NCBI GenBank assembly: GCA_013823325.1
Contig: PNLY01000008.1
Location: 1-64,000 of the forward strand
Direction: 5' to 3'
DNA length: 64,000 bases
Source: Methylobacterium sp.
GTDB lineage: Bacteria > Pseudomonadota > Alphaproteobacteria > Rhizobiales > Beijerinckiaceae
In this document: piece by piece, positions 34,704 through 42,048 of the stretch
Numbering within the stretch: position 1 is the stretch's first letter
Layout: each line of letters opens with the position of its first letter
Program-made: the position numbers and the translations under genes
The notes under the pieces: model-generated
Seen by the model: the letters and a program-made list of their open reading frames with translations, nothing else
Database searches by the model: none
What the model was told of the DNA's origin: nothing

Positions 34704-35310
34704 GGGCCGCACCCGCCTTCAGGCTGCAGCCGCGCGGCAGGGGCGCGGGCGTTACGCCGAAGCGCCCTCCGGTGAGCCAATCGAATTCCTGCAGGAACCA
34801 GAACTCGGCCTCGTCCGGCTTCCAGAAGCGCAAGGTCACGCCGAGCGGCTCTTCCTCCTGCACGCCCCAGGGCGCCGGCGGGCTCGACATGTTCTGTTCC
34901 AGCTCGTCGCGCAGGATGCGATAGTCGGCATTGTGGACGGCGGTCGGCATCTCCGGCTTGAGGCCGAACCGCAGACAGATCGCCGCCATCACCGCCGCTT
35001 CCGCGATGTGATAGCCGACGACATGGCGCTTCACCGGGCGCGGCAGGTCGACGAGATAGGCCTCGGCCGCATCGTGCAGCAGCGCCCACAGGCGCTCCTC
35101 GCGGTTGGCGAAGGCCCGCGCCAGCAGAACGCTATGCTCGGCCACCGAATAGAAGCGGCGGCAATGGCCCGCATAGCGGCACTGGTTGGCCAGAGCATGC
35201 GCGATGTCGCGGATCTCGACTTCGTCAGGCCGCGGGTCGAGCGGCCAGAACTGCCGCCCGGTAAAGGTCTGCATCCAGTCGCCACGGCGGCCATCGTTCA
35301 CCAGAGCCAT
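34696..35310 (-). CDS. HD-domain phosphohydrolase (YfdR/5'-nucleotidase-like)
   Basis: 204 residues. HD metal motif: AGHCRRFYSVAEHSVLLARA, then LLHDAAEAYLVDLPRPVK, and a later Asp, fit the HD/YfbR-type nucleotidase fold. Residues 15-25 (TGRQFWPLDPRPDEVEIRD) are typical of phage YfdR-like proteins. A role in nucleotide pool control during phage DNA synthesis is inferred. It overlaps the next gene by 8 bases and is overlapped by the preceding one, so it is in the same operon. Confidence 0.75.
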   Translation of the reverse strand: MALVNDGRRGDWMQTFTGRQFWPLDPRPDEVEIRDIAHALANQCRYAGHCRRFYSVAEHSVLLARAFANREERLWALLHDAAEAYLVDLPRPVKRHVVGYHIAEAAVMAAICLRFGLKPEMPTAVHNADYRILRDELEQNMSSPPAPWGVQEEEPLGVTLRFWKPDEAEFWFLQEFDWLTGGRFGVTPAPLPRGCSLKAGAAHG

Positions 35311-35525
35311 TGCAGGGACTCCACGTCTTCGCGGGACTGGAAAGGCCGCCGGCCCGTCAGGGAGGGGGCGCGGGCCGGCGGCAGGTGTCCGGCCGCGTTC
35401 GCGGCGGCCGGAGGGGGAGGAAGGTTGAGGCGGCCGGAGCCGGCGCAGCCGATGCAGGCCGGGCGCGTCCCATCCTGCGTGATGATGCGGAAGCCGCGCC
35501 CGCGGCAGGCGGGGCAGGCGCTCAT
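35298..35525 (-). CDS. Small zinc-ribbon protein
   Basis: 75 residues from ATG 35523-35525 (MSACPACRGRGFRI). Two CxxCxGxG-type motifs (CPACRGRG and CIGCAGSG) about 20 residues apart form a DnaJ-like zinc ribbon; the remaining part is Pro/Ala-rich. The start overlaps the stop of the upstream gene, and the end overlaps the HD-hydrolase start. Such small zinc fingers in phage early regions usually bind nucleic acid or protein; no finer call is possible. Confidence 0.6.
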   Translation of the reverse strand: MSACPACRGRGFRIITQDGTRPACIGCAGSGRLNLPPPPAAANAAGHLPPARAPSLTGRRPFQSREDVESLQWLW

Positions 35526-35992
35526 GCCGGGCCTCCGGCCATCTGCGCCGCGATGAACTTGCGGAAGGCCTCGGCCCGGGCGATCAGGTCGCCGAGGTCG
35601 CGGTCGAGCGCGGCGCCGTCGGCGCGGGAGAAGTCGCCATCGGCGGTGCGCTGGGCGAAGCTGCCGACCAGGTCGGAATATTCCTGGCTGATCGCGGCGA
35701 CGGCGGCGAAGGGATTCGCCGGCAAAGGCCCCGGCGCCGCCGTAACCCGCTCCAGTCGGTAGCCGAGCATCTCGGCCTCGACCTGCGTCGCCACCGGCTT
35801 GCCGCAGTCGCGCTCCAGCACCAGCTTGCCGCGCACGGTCAATAGGGCGCCGTGCTCGCGGTTCTGCACACAGCTCATCATCTGCTGGCCGCGCTCGATC
35901 AGGCCGCCGGCGCGCTTTTGCCCGCCGCACAGGTCGATCAGGTCGCTATGGGACGCCTTGATCCGGTGAAACTCGGCATCTGGGCGGAGCAT
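35522..35992 (-). CDS. Hypothetical phage early protein
   Basis: 156 residues from ATG 35990-35992 (MLRPDAEFHRIKASHSDLID). The frame extends upstream to 36235 but that part overlaps the Cro-like gene and is Pro/Arg-rich, so the internal start is preferred. It has two cysteines (LCGGQKRAGG and MSCVQNREHG) and a helical C-terminal half (RADGAALDRDLGDLIARAEA). First gene after the Cro-like gene, so it is probably an early gene. No family recognised. Confidence 0.55.
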   Translation of the reverse strand: MLRPDAEFHRIKASHSDLIDLCGGQKRAGGLIERGQQMMSCVQNREHGALLTVRGKLVLERDCGKPVATQVEAEMLGYRLERVTAAPGPLPANPFAAVAAISQEYSDLVGSFAQRTADGDFSRADGAALDRDLGDLIARAEAFRKFIAAQMAGGPA

Positions 35993-36050
35993 CTGGGCCT
36001 CATTCGTGACAGGCCGCGCGATACCAATCGCGCCGGCGGGCGACGTTGGG

Positions 36051-36293
36051 TTAGGAAACGGGGCAGTCTGCAGGGGCGGGCGGAGTGGGCGCCGCACCGG
36101 GCGGATAAAGGTCCGGACGCAAGTCCGATCGGGGAATTGAAGTGGCCGCTTCAATGTCGATGACACGCTCGGCAGGGATACGGCTGGCCGACCAGCGGCT
36201 AACGGTGCCCTTGTCGACTCCGACGAGGCGCGCAAACTCGACGAGGCGGAGGCCGCGGCTGAGAAGGGTTCGGGTCAGGTGAGTATCGCGCAT
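36051..36293 (-). CDS. Cro-like repressor (YdaS/Cro family)
   Basis: 80 residues from ATG 36291-36293 (MRDTHLTRTLLSRGLRLVEF). HTH at about 17-36 (LVEFARLVGVDKGTVSRWSA), then IPAERVIDIEAATSIPRSDL and RPDLYP, the characteristic Cro/YdaS tail. First gene of the leftward early/replication operon and divergent from the cI-like gene. The putative -10 lies only 7 bases from the ATG, suggesting leaderless translation. It probably switches the phage to lytic expression by binding the operators next to it. Confidence 0.8.
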   Translation of the reverse strand: MRDTHLTRTLLSRGLRLVEFARLVGVDKGTVSRWSASRIPAERVIDIEAATSIPRSDLRPDLYPPGAAPTPPAPADCPVS

Positions 36294-36300
36294 GATTTGA

Positions 36301-36329
36301 CTAGTTGCGCAACTCGCAACAAAAGTCAA
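36301..36329 (-). promoter_or_regulatory. Putative cro promoter with operator CTAGTTGCGCAACT
   Basis: On the minus strand TTGACT (36329-36324), 17 bases, AACTAG (36306-36301). The -10 half overlaps the palindrome CTAGTTGCGCAACT (36301-36314). Outer arms TTTGACT (36296-36302) and AGTCAAA (36324-36330) are also inverted copies of each other, and an extra half site cgcaac lies at 36315-36320. Occupation of the palindrome would block the promoter. Confidence 0.65.
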
Positions 36330-36389
36330 ACCTCACCCTTGCTCAACAGGATAACGACCTGCAAGCAGGCTGGGCGTAGCGTTCGGCCT

Positions 36390-36719
36390 ATGCCAAACGT
36401 CACTGAAATCCACCGCAGCAAGCAGCCGCGACGCCCGCACCACATCCCTGATTGGGCCGAGGCGCGCGGACTCAGTCAGGCCGACATTGTTCGCGAGACC
36501 GGCGCCGACAAAAGCGTCGTGTCTCGCTGGTTTAATGGCACAACGCCGGGCACGGACTGGCAGGAGAAGCTTGCGGCTCTGTTCCACACCGACCCCGAAT
36601 CGCTGTTTCGCCATCCGGACGACGACTGGCTGAGGCGCTTCCTCGAGCGTCGCTCCCGTGAAGAAATCGAGCGCATCAAGGCGACGCTCGAAACCGCCTT
36701 CCCGCGCAGGTCTGCATGA
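36390..36719 (+). CDS. cI-like XRE-family repressor, short form
   Basis: 109 residues. The HTH is at about 26-48 (GLSQADIVRETGADKSVVSR, then WFNGTTPGTDW). There is no S24/LexA-type peptidase domain and the protein ends with a charged helix (RRFLERRSREEIERIKATLE), so induction would not follow RecA-dependent self-cleavage. It is divergent from the Cro-like gene with the operator between them, the classical lysogeny switch layout. The stop overlaps the start of the next gene (ATGA). Confidence 0.75.
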   Translation: MPNVTEIHRSKQPRRPHHIPDWAEARGLSQADIVRETGADKSVVSRWFNGTTPGTDWQEKLAALFHTDPESLFRHPDDDWLRRFLERRSREEIERIKATLETAFPRRSA

Positions 36720-37069
36720 GATTTTCGGCTATAGCGGCGGCGCTCCTGCTGGTTAGTGCGAACGGGCCACGTGCTGCTGCGCAAAGCGATCCTGGCACCT
36801 TGAAGATTGCCTTGTCAGCAGGCTTGACGCTCGGGCGCGCCGTTGTTTGCGGCGCGTCCAAGGATCGGGTCGCTGCCGTCATGGTCGCTCAGGCAGCGCT
36901 CGTTGAGCATCTCTCTGGCGGAGACGCCAAAACAATGTCACTGCGCGACGAGATGATTGCGTCCGGCGCCAGCCATCAACGCTCCGTTGGAACAGAGGGG
37001 TGCTCCGACGTGCTGGCGGCCTTGGGAACAATGGAGGCCGCATTTCGCTCGCGCGGCCTCATGAACTAG
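36716..37069 (+). CDS. Small secreted protein co-transcribed with the repressor
   Basis: 117 residues with a Sec signal peptide (MRFSAIAAALLLVSANGPRA, then AAQS). The mature part has two cysteines (RAVVCGASKDRVA and VGTEGCSDVLAAL) about 50 residues apart, probably disulfide-linked. The ATG overlaps the repressor stop, so it should be expressed in the lysogen and is a candidate lysogenic-conversion protein. No family recognised. Confidence 0.65.
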   Translation: MRFSAIAAALLLVSANGPRAAAQSDPGTLKIALSAGLTLGRAVVCGASKDRVAAVMVAQAALVEHLSGGDAKTMSLRDEMIASGASHQRSVGTEGCSDVLAALGTMEAAFRSRGLMN

Positions 37070-37083
37070 TTGCACGAAGCGCG

Positions 37084-37112
37084 TTGACATAAGTTGCTAG
37101 TTGCGCAACTAG
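37084..37112 (+). promoter_or_regulatory. Putative early rightward promoter with second operator
   Basis: TTGACA (37084-37089), 17 bases, AACTAG (37107-37112). The perfect 16-bp palindrome CTAGTTGCGCAACTAG covers 37097-37112, the same site type and same offset as on the cro promoter. A further pair AGTT (37092-37095) and AACT (37114-37117) extends the symmetry. It should drive the plus-strand operon starting at 37144 and be repressed by the same regulator. Confidence 0.7.
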
Positions 37113-37143
37113 TAACTCCATCGAACCCCGATGGAGCGCGCCC

Positions 37144-37380
37144 ATGTCGGCAACCACCACCGCCGCCACCCGCCAATCCGAGCCCTCGCTGGCGCGGCGC
37201 ATGGCCGATTTCATCACTAGTCACGTTGCCTCCGCCGGCAACGTGACCCGTGAGGACCTGCTGCTCGATTTCACCGAAGAGCAGATCACCACGCATTTCG
37301 AGACGGCCAAAGCCATTGCTCGCAATGGCGTCCCCGCTGCGGAGCAGATCGCCCGCCGCAACGGCAAGGCCCGCCGCTGA
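37144..37380 (+). CDS. Small early phage protein
   Basis: 78 residues, first gene of the plus-strand operon behind the operator at 37.1 kb. Helical, with FITSHVASAGNVTREDLLLD and a later helix (HFETAKAIARNGVPAAEQIA) ending in a basic tail. The pattern of a short helix-turn-helix-like region is possible but not clear. Its stop overlaps the next start (TGATG). Function unknown. Confidence 0.6.
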   Translation: MSATTTAATRQSEPSLARRMADFITSHVASAGNVTREDLLLDFTEEQITTHFETAKAIARNGVPAAEQIARRNGKARR

Positions 37381-37934
37381 TGGGCGCCTTGCCCGCCCTC
37401 ACGGCCGGCGTGCCGCAGGCCGAGCAGCCCTCGCTGCATCAGCGCGTCGCGCTCGGCCTGCTCTGCACCGGCGCGCTCTACCGGCAGGGTGGCGAGGGCG
37501 GGCACTGGCGCTGCCGCGCCTTTCCCGAGCAGGCGGTGCGCGATGTCACCGTCAAGGCGCTCGCCGCGCGCGGCTGGGCGCGGCTGCAGACCTATCGCGG
37601 CCTCTATGGCGAGGAGCGCGCCTGCGCCACGCAGACGCTGGCCGGGCGCGGCCTCTACACCCGGCTGGGCGGGCGGCTGGCCGATGCCCGCAGGGCGCCG
37701 CCGAGCGCCGAGCGCATCCTCGCCGAGCTTGAGGACGCCGCCGCCGAAGTCGAGCGCCAGCTTGCGGCCCTGACTGCCGAGGCGGCCCATCTCGTCGACG
37801 AGATATCGCCGCGCGCCGCGCGCCTCGAGGTGCTGCTCGCCGGCCGCCGCCGGCTCGATGCGCGCATCGCCGACCTCGCCCGCATCGCCGCCGAGCAGAA
37901 CGGCCGGCTGGCCGGAGGGCGCCGGCATGGATGA
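37380..37934 (+). CDS. Early phage protein with C-terminal coiled coil
   Basis: 184 residues. The first 90 residues hold a compact domain with [20 protein letters not shown] and a winged-helix-like feel; residues 105-175 are a long Ala/Glu/Arg coiled coil ([20 protein letters not shown]). It overlaps the GapR-like gene by 8 bases and the preceding gene by one, so translation is coupled. No known family. Confidence 0.55.
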   Translation: MGALPALTAGVPQAEQPSLHQRVALGLLCTGALYRQGGEGGHWRCRAFPEQAVRDVTVKALAARGWARLQTYRGLYGEERACATQTLAGRGLYTRLGGRLADARRAPPSAERILAELEDAAAEVERQLAALTAEAAHLVDEISPRAARLEVLLAGRRRLDARIADLARIAAEQNGRLAGGRRHG

Positions 37935-38169
37935 CCCCCTCGACAACAACCAGCTCAAATCCATCGTCCAGCGCATCGAGCGGCTGGAGGAGGAGAAGAA
38001 GACGATCGCCGACGACATCAAGGAAGTCTACGCCGAGGCCAAGGGCAACGGCTACGACGCCAAGATCCTGCGCAAGGTCATCGCGCTGCGCCGTCGCGAT
38101 CTCGACGAGCGCAAGGAAGAAGAGGCGATCCTCGATCTTTACCTGCAGGCCGTGGGAGAGAGCGCGTGA
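37927..38169 (+). CDS. gapR: GapR / DUF2312 DNA-binding protein
   Basis: 80 residues, the normal length of the family. The pattern [20 protein letters not shown], then [20 protein letters not shown] and [20 protein letters not shown] matches DUF2312, whose Caulobacter member GapR is an overtwisted-DNA-binding clamp that helps topoisomerases ahead of replication forks. The phage copy probably acts on phage DNA supercoiling or regulates host chromosome replication. It lies inside the early operon and overlaps the next gene (ATG 38166). Confidence 0.85.
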   Translation: MDDPLDNNQLKSIVQRIERLEEEKKTIADDIKEVYAEAKGNGYDAKILRKVIALRRRDLDERKEEEAILDLYLQAVGESA

Positions 38170-38503
38170 GCACTGACCCGAACATCCACGCCAACATCGA
38201 CGATATCCGCAGACATCTCGGCAGCCACGGCGCGTATGCGCGCTGCATGGCCCGGCTCGGCAACGCGATCCATGCCGAATACTGCGAGTGGTTCGAAGAC
38301 GAAACGCGTCGCAGCAAGACTATGGCCTTGCCGCCTCGGCACTGTCGGAATGGTTCGGCCAGATGGTCGGAACCATGATCGCTGCGACCAATGCCAAGAT
38401 GCCGGAACTGACCGACGAGGTCCTCGCCATCGCGCGCAGGGCGATCGAGCAGCGCATTGCTGATGCGGACGCTGGGCTCATTCCCACGCGGGATGAGCTT
38501 TGA
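38166..38503 (+). pseudogene. Hypothetical early protein split by an apparent 1-base deletion
   Basis: From ATG 38166 one frame reads [20 protein letters not shown] and on to FEDETRRSK near 38318, then degrades to low-sense sequence and stops at 38378. In the next frame, sense resumes at the same spot as DYGLAASALSEWFGQMVGTM and continues to PTRDEL at 38503. The joined product (about 112 residues) reads as one helical protein. A lost G in the gcaagac stretch (38314-38320) would explain it. Alternatively these are two overlapping small genes. Confidence 0.5.
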
Positions 38504-39039
38504 TGCGCCCCTATCACGCTACGCTTGCGCCCGGCCTGCCGCCCGCCGGCGCCACCAGCGCCTTCATCGGCCGGGATGCGCAGGGCAGCCTCTATCTGCT
38601 GCGCTGGCACGACACGAACGGCTGGGAGGCGCTCGGCTGGGTCGGCGCCGGCAAGGCCGCCATGCCCGCCCTGCGCCATCCGGCCGGCGAGGATCAGGGT
38701 CTGATCGTCGGGCATATCGAGATTGCAGGATCCGGCGCGGGCGAAGGTCCGCCTGCCGGCTCCGAGGGCGCGGCCGGGATAGGTGGCCCGCGGCCGGCTG
38801 ATCGGCACCCCGAAGGGGTCCGCGCCCTCGGCCCTTCCTCCATCAGCCAGGCGCGCTTGGCGCAGGCCGCGAGCCGTATCGCCAAGGAGGCGGCCGGCTG
38901 GGCCAGCGACGCGCTCGACATGATCGGCGAGGTCGAGAGAGCCGCGCCGCGCGACACCGTCCGGCGCTTCCTCAAGGGCATGGACGAGCGCCTGCGCTAT
39001 CTTGAGCGGCAGGCCTTCGGCTCGGAGGCAGACCAATGA
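38503..39039 (+). CDS. Hypothetical early phage protein
   Basis: 178 residues. The N-terminal 70 residues look like a small beta domain (GSLYLLRWHDTNGWEALGWV), residues 75-110 are Gly/Pro-rich linker and the C-terminal part is helical (ARLAQAASRIAKEAAGWASD). It overlaps the stop of the gene before and the start of the gene after it (ATGA at 39036). No family recognised. Confidence 0.55.
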   Translation: MRPYHATLAPGLPPAGATSAFIGRDAQGSLYLLRWHDTNGWEALGWVGAGKAAMPALRHPAGEDQGLIVGHIEIAGSGAGEGPPAGSEGAAGIGGPRPADRHPEGVRALGPSSISQARLAQAASRIAKEAAGWASDALDMIGEVERAAPRDTVRRFLKGMDERLRYLERQAFGSEADQ

Positions 39040-39521
39040 TCACACGTCGTTTCCTATTGGCGGCTGCAACTGTCACCGCGGGTGCGGCTGCACTTCCGAC
39101 GGTCCCGACCGTCGCCGCTCCGGCAGCCGCGCCAACGCTCCCGGCATGGGTCGTCGGCACGCCCGAGCAATGGAACTGGCGGATCGTTCGCGCCGAGAGC
39201 GCCGACAAGGCAATCGCCCGCTGGCTCGCCGATGAAGGCTATGGTGAAGGCTGCGAAGATCCCGAGCCGGACGGCAAGTGCGGCATGTGTGAAGCCTGCA
39301 TGTTCGGCTACGCCGAGGCGAGCCGCGCGCCGGAATTCGATCATGTCGCCAAGCCGACCCCCGGCGATTGGATCAGAGCCGGGCTCGGGCACACCTGTTG
39401 CCGCTGCAACGACGAATGCGATGCGTCGAGCGCGTACGGGATCGGCGACGAAGCGGTCTGCAATTTCTGCATCACCGCCGGCGAACGGCTTGCGATCGAG
39501 CGACAGGAAGCGAGCCAATGA
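39036..39521 (+). CDS. Cysteine-rich protein with Tat-like signal sequence
   Basis: 161 residues. N terminus MITRRFLLAAATVTAGAAAL has a twin-Arg followed by a hydrophobic stretch, like a Tat or Sec signal peptide. The rest contains three Cys clusters: CEDPEPDGKCGMCEAC, then TCCRCNDEC, then CNFC, which look like zinc or iron-sulfur ligands. The family is unknown. Export of a metal-binding protein from a phage early operon would be unusual, so the N terminus may instead be misassigned or a membrane anchor. Overlaps both neighbours by 4 bases. Confidence 0.55.
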   Translation: MITRRFLLAAATVTAGAAALPTVPTVAAPAAAPTLPAWVVGTPEQWNWRIVRAESADKAIARWLADEGYGEGCEDPEPDGKCGMCEACMFGYAEASRAPEFDHVAKPTPGDWIRAGLGHTCCRCNDECDASSAYGIGDEAVCNFCITAGERLAIERQEASQ

Positions 39522-40771
39522 TCGCCTGGCTCGACGCCGCGTTGCCGCCGCTCGATCCGGCGCTCGGCTTCATCCTGCTGCTCGCTGCCGGCGCCGGCTT
39601 CGGCGTGGCCCGTCTCTTCGACCGGCCCAGGTCCAGGCCCGTGCCCGAGCCCCATCGCTATGCCGACGCCCATGGCGACGTGACGGAGCCCCTCATGGCT
39701 GACCGCAGCAACGTCGAATGGACCGATGCGACCTGGACGCCGATCAGGGCGAAGCACAAGGCCACCGGCAAGGTCGGCTGGCACTGCACCCACGCCACGC
39801 CCGGCTGCGTCCATTGCTATGCCGAGGGCATGAACAAGCGCCTCGGCACCGGGCTGCCGTTCAAGCCCGGGCACGCGGACGAAGTTGAGCTCTTCCTTGA
39901 CGAGCAGATGCTGCTCGCGCCGCTGCGCTGGAAGAAGCCGCGGATGATCTTCGTCTGCTCGATGACGGACCTCTTCGCCGACTTCGTGCCCGACGAGTGG
40001 ATCGACCGCGTCTTCGCCGTCATGGCGCTGACGCCGCACCACACCTACCAGGTGCTGACCAAGCGCAGCGCGCGGATGCGGGCTTATCTGACTGGGACGC
40101 CGGCGCGGCTTGGGAGCATCATCTTTCTCAACGCGCTTCGCCTGCAGCCGCCCGGCGTCGATGCGGAGCAGTGGCGCCGCGCCGAGGACAGGCCTTTTCC
40201 GCTGCCGAACGTCTGGCTCGGCGTCAGCGCCGAGGATCAACGCCGCGCCGACGAACGCATCCCCGATCTACTGGCGACGCCGGCGGCGATCCGCTTCGTC
40301 AGCGCCGAGCCGCTGCTCGGGCCGATCGATTTCCGCAATCATCGCGTCTGCAGCGAGTGCGAGAACACGCCGTTCAAGCTCTTCAAGAATGACCCGCTTT
40401 GTCCGGAACCCATGCCGTTGTGGAGCGATCAGCAATGCCCGCTCCATTGGTGGCCGTCCGACGGCTGCGACGTGACGCTTCGCTCCGGAATCGACTGGAT
40501 CATCGTCGGCGGCGAGAGCGGCCGCGAGGCGCGGCCGATGCATCCCGACTGGGCGCGCCAGATCCGCGACCAGTGCGCCGCAGCAGGCACGGCGTTCTTC
40601 TTCAAGCAATGGGGGGAGTTCGCCCCGTTGGCGAGCTTCACCGATCCGGCCGCGACTCATGAAGGCCTGCCGGAGCAGGACCGGGCAGCGGTCTACCGCG
40701 TCGGAAAGAAGCGGGCCGGCCGCCTGCTCGACGGCGTCCAGCACGACGCGATGCCGGAGGGTAGGCGATGA
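39518..40771 (+). CDS. Phage Gp37/Gp68 family protein (DUF5131) with possible N-terminal membrane extension
   Basis: Reading from ATG 39518 gives 417 residues. From MADRSNVEWTDATWTPIRAK (ATG 39695, with ggag upstream) it matches the Gp37/Gp68 family, with a three-Cys cluster (CTHATPGCVHCYAEGMNKRL) that looks like a metal or Fe-S site, and the typical FVSAEPLLGPIDF and DWIIVGGESGREARPMHPDW segments. Activity of the family is not established. The 59 residues before it (IAWLDAALPPLDPALGFILL and on) are in frame without stop and hold one TM helix; ATG 39518 overlaps the upstream stop, so the gene could be a fusion. If not, they code a separate small membrane protein. Confidence 0.75.
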   Translation: MIAWLDAALPPLDPALGFILLLAAGAGFGVARLFDRPRSRPVPEPHRYADAHGDVTEPLMADRSNVEWTDATWTPIRAKHKATGKVGWHCTHATPGCVHCYAEGMNKRLGTGLPFKPGHADEVELFLDEQMLLAPLRWKKPRMIFVCSMTDLFADFVPDEWIDRVFAVMALTPHHTYQVLTKRSARMRAYLTGTPARLGSIIFLNALRLQPPGVDAEQWRRAEDRPFPLPNVWLGVSAEDQRRADERIPDLLATPAAIRFVSAEPLLGPIDFRNHRVCSECENTPFKLFKNDPLCPEPMPLWSDQQCPLHWWPSDGCDVTLRSGIDWIIVGGESGREARPMHPDWARQIRDQCAAAGTAFFFKQWGEFAPLASFTDPAATHEGLPEQDRAAVYRVGKKRAGRLLDGVQHDAMPEGRR

Positions 40772-40800
40772 GATACTACAGCGACACGGCGTCCGAGAGG

Positions 40801-41349
40801 CTAAAAATACTGCTTATAACCGAGCCTAGTCAGACGTTCATCCCAGTAGGCAGCCGCATCCGCGATCAGGGTTCGGACTTTGACAATTTTTCCGCTGCAG
40901 GAAACCGCCAGCCGCTGCTCGTGTTTATTTCCAGCTGGAGCCACGAACTCGATCTTTCCGTTCTGGTCTCGTCTATATTTGAGCATGTACATCGTACTAG
41001 TCCGCACTCCGATATCGTGGCGTCCTTCCAGTCTGAAATGCTTGCCGCCATTAGCGATCTGGCGACACAGATCCAACTCGGGGAAGCCGGTGAGGCAATC
41101 GGCGTAAAAATCTTTCATACGGGCAAAGTTCTTAGGCGGGCTCTCCAGCTGCGGAAGGGTATGCCAAGTCCATTCTGCCAAGTGCCACGCAGTGGACGCG
41201 GCGTTGAATGCTGCGAAAACATGCCGGTCGTCGCCGTCGTTCTCGAAACCAACAAGCATGTCGTATTCCCAGCGCAACTTCAAAAGCGCTTGGCGCGGAT
41301 GCCACAAGCCGAAAGTTTTGCCGCGTCCATCGATATCGAGTTGGGTCAT
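40801..41349 (-). CDS. Hypothetical protein, antisense cargo gene in the early operon
   Basis: 182 residues from ATG 41347-41349 (MTQLDIDGRGKTFGLWHPRQ); an in-frame ATG at 41376 is an alternative. Helical, with AAFNAASTAWHLAEWTWHTL, then ELDLCRQIANGGKHFRLEGR: the repeated aromatic/His pattern is reminiscent of small HEPN-like or related helical proteins but no catalytic R-x4-6-H motif is certain. A beta C-terminal half follows. It is the only minus-strand gene in the early plus-strand block and starts 10 bases from a plus-strand start. Base composition is slightly lower in GC than its neighbours. Confidence 0.6.
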   Translation of the reverse strand: MTQLDIDGRGKTFGLWHPRQALLKLRWEYDMLVGFENDGDDRHVFAAFNAASTAWHLAEWTWHTLPQLESPPKNFARMKDFYADCLTGFPELDLCRQIANGGKHFRLEGRHDIGVRTSTMYMLKYRRDQNGKIEFVAPAGNKHEQRLAVSCSGKIVKVRTLIADAAAYWDERLTRLGYKQYF

Positions 41350-41359
41350 GGCGGGAAGC

Positions 41360-41785
41360 ATGGCTAAGGTCGACATGACGGTAAAGCATACGCCCGTCCG
41401 CCTCCAGCTCTCTCGCCGCAAGGGCTTCGACCTGCAGGCGATATCGCAGGCCACCAACGGCCTGCCAGCAGTGAAGGTCACGCGGCCCGGCATCTACGGA
41501 AACCCCTTCGTACACCACGACATGGCGCAGGCCGTCGCAGCCTTCCGTCGCCACTGCCAGGGCGGGACACAGGCTTTCGAGATGGGGCCGGGCAAGCTCC
41601 AGTTCGCTACGACTCTGCACCAGAACAGCCTGCATTGGGCTTGGCCCGAATGGCTTCGCTCGGAAGGGCTTGCCGCGATCCGCGGCAAGAACCTCGCCTG
41701 CTGGTGCAAGCCGGGCGCGCCCTGCCATGCCGACGTGCTGCTCGAGCTGGCGAACCGGCCGGTCTGCGAGGCGGTAGCGCCATGA
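41360..41785 (+). CDS. DUF4326 protein
   Basis: 141 residues from ATG 41360; ATG 41375 is an alternative. VRLQLSRRKGFDLQAISQAT, then VKVTRPGIYGNPFVHHD and the C-terminal RGKNLACWCKPGAPCHADVL match DUF4326, common in phages and of unknown biochemical function, with conserved Cys-x-Cys and Cys-His residues. It overlaps the excisionase-like gene (ATGA at 41782). Confidence 0.8.
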   Translation: MAKVDMTVKHTPVRLQLSRRKGFDLQAISQATNGLPAVKVTRPGIYGNPFVHHDMAQAVAAFRRHCQGGTQAFEMGPGKLQFATTLHQNSLHWAWPEWLRSEGLAAIRGKNLACWCKPGAPCHADVLLELANRPVCEAVAP

Positions 41786-42048
41786 CCGCGGACGATCTCT
41801 TCACCCCGGCGCAAGCGATGGGCCTGCTGAAATGCTCCCCCAAGATCCTGCGCGACTATGTCCGCAGGGGCGAGCTCAGCTACATCCTGAAGGGCTCGGG
41901 CTTGAAGCGGCCCCGCCGCCTGTTCCATCCTGACGATCTGGCTGCTTTCGTCGCCCGCCGGAGGAAGACCGAATGTCCGTCTACAAGCCCAAGGGCCGGG
42001 ACACCTACGTCATCGACTTCCAATGTGGTGGCCGTCGATTTTGCGCCC
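41782..42048 (+). CDS. xis: Excisionase-like helix-turn-helix protein (3' end uncertain)
   Basis: The first 63 residues form a MerR/AlpA-like winged helix (LFTPAQAMGLLKCSPKILRD, then YVRRGELSYILKGSGLKRPR and RLFHPDDLAAFVARRR), as in recombination directionality factors, right before the integrase gene. The tail CPSTSPRAGTPTSSTSNVVA overlaps the integrase start. The frame has no stop until 42963, probably because a base is lost near 42046-42052; with the base restored it would end at 42170. The end given is therefore arbitrary. Confidence 0.6.

Noticed and set aside
40768-41367. Plus-strand frame starting with an ATGA overlap after the Gp37/Gp68 gene
   Set aside because: The opposite strand codes a far more protein-like product in the same stretch; the plus frame reads as its shadow.
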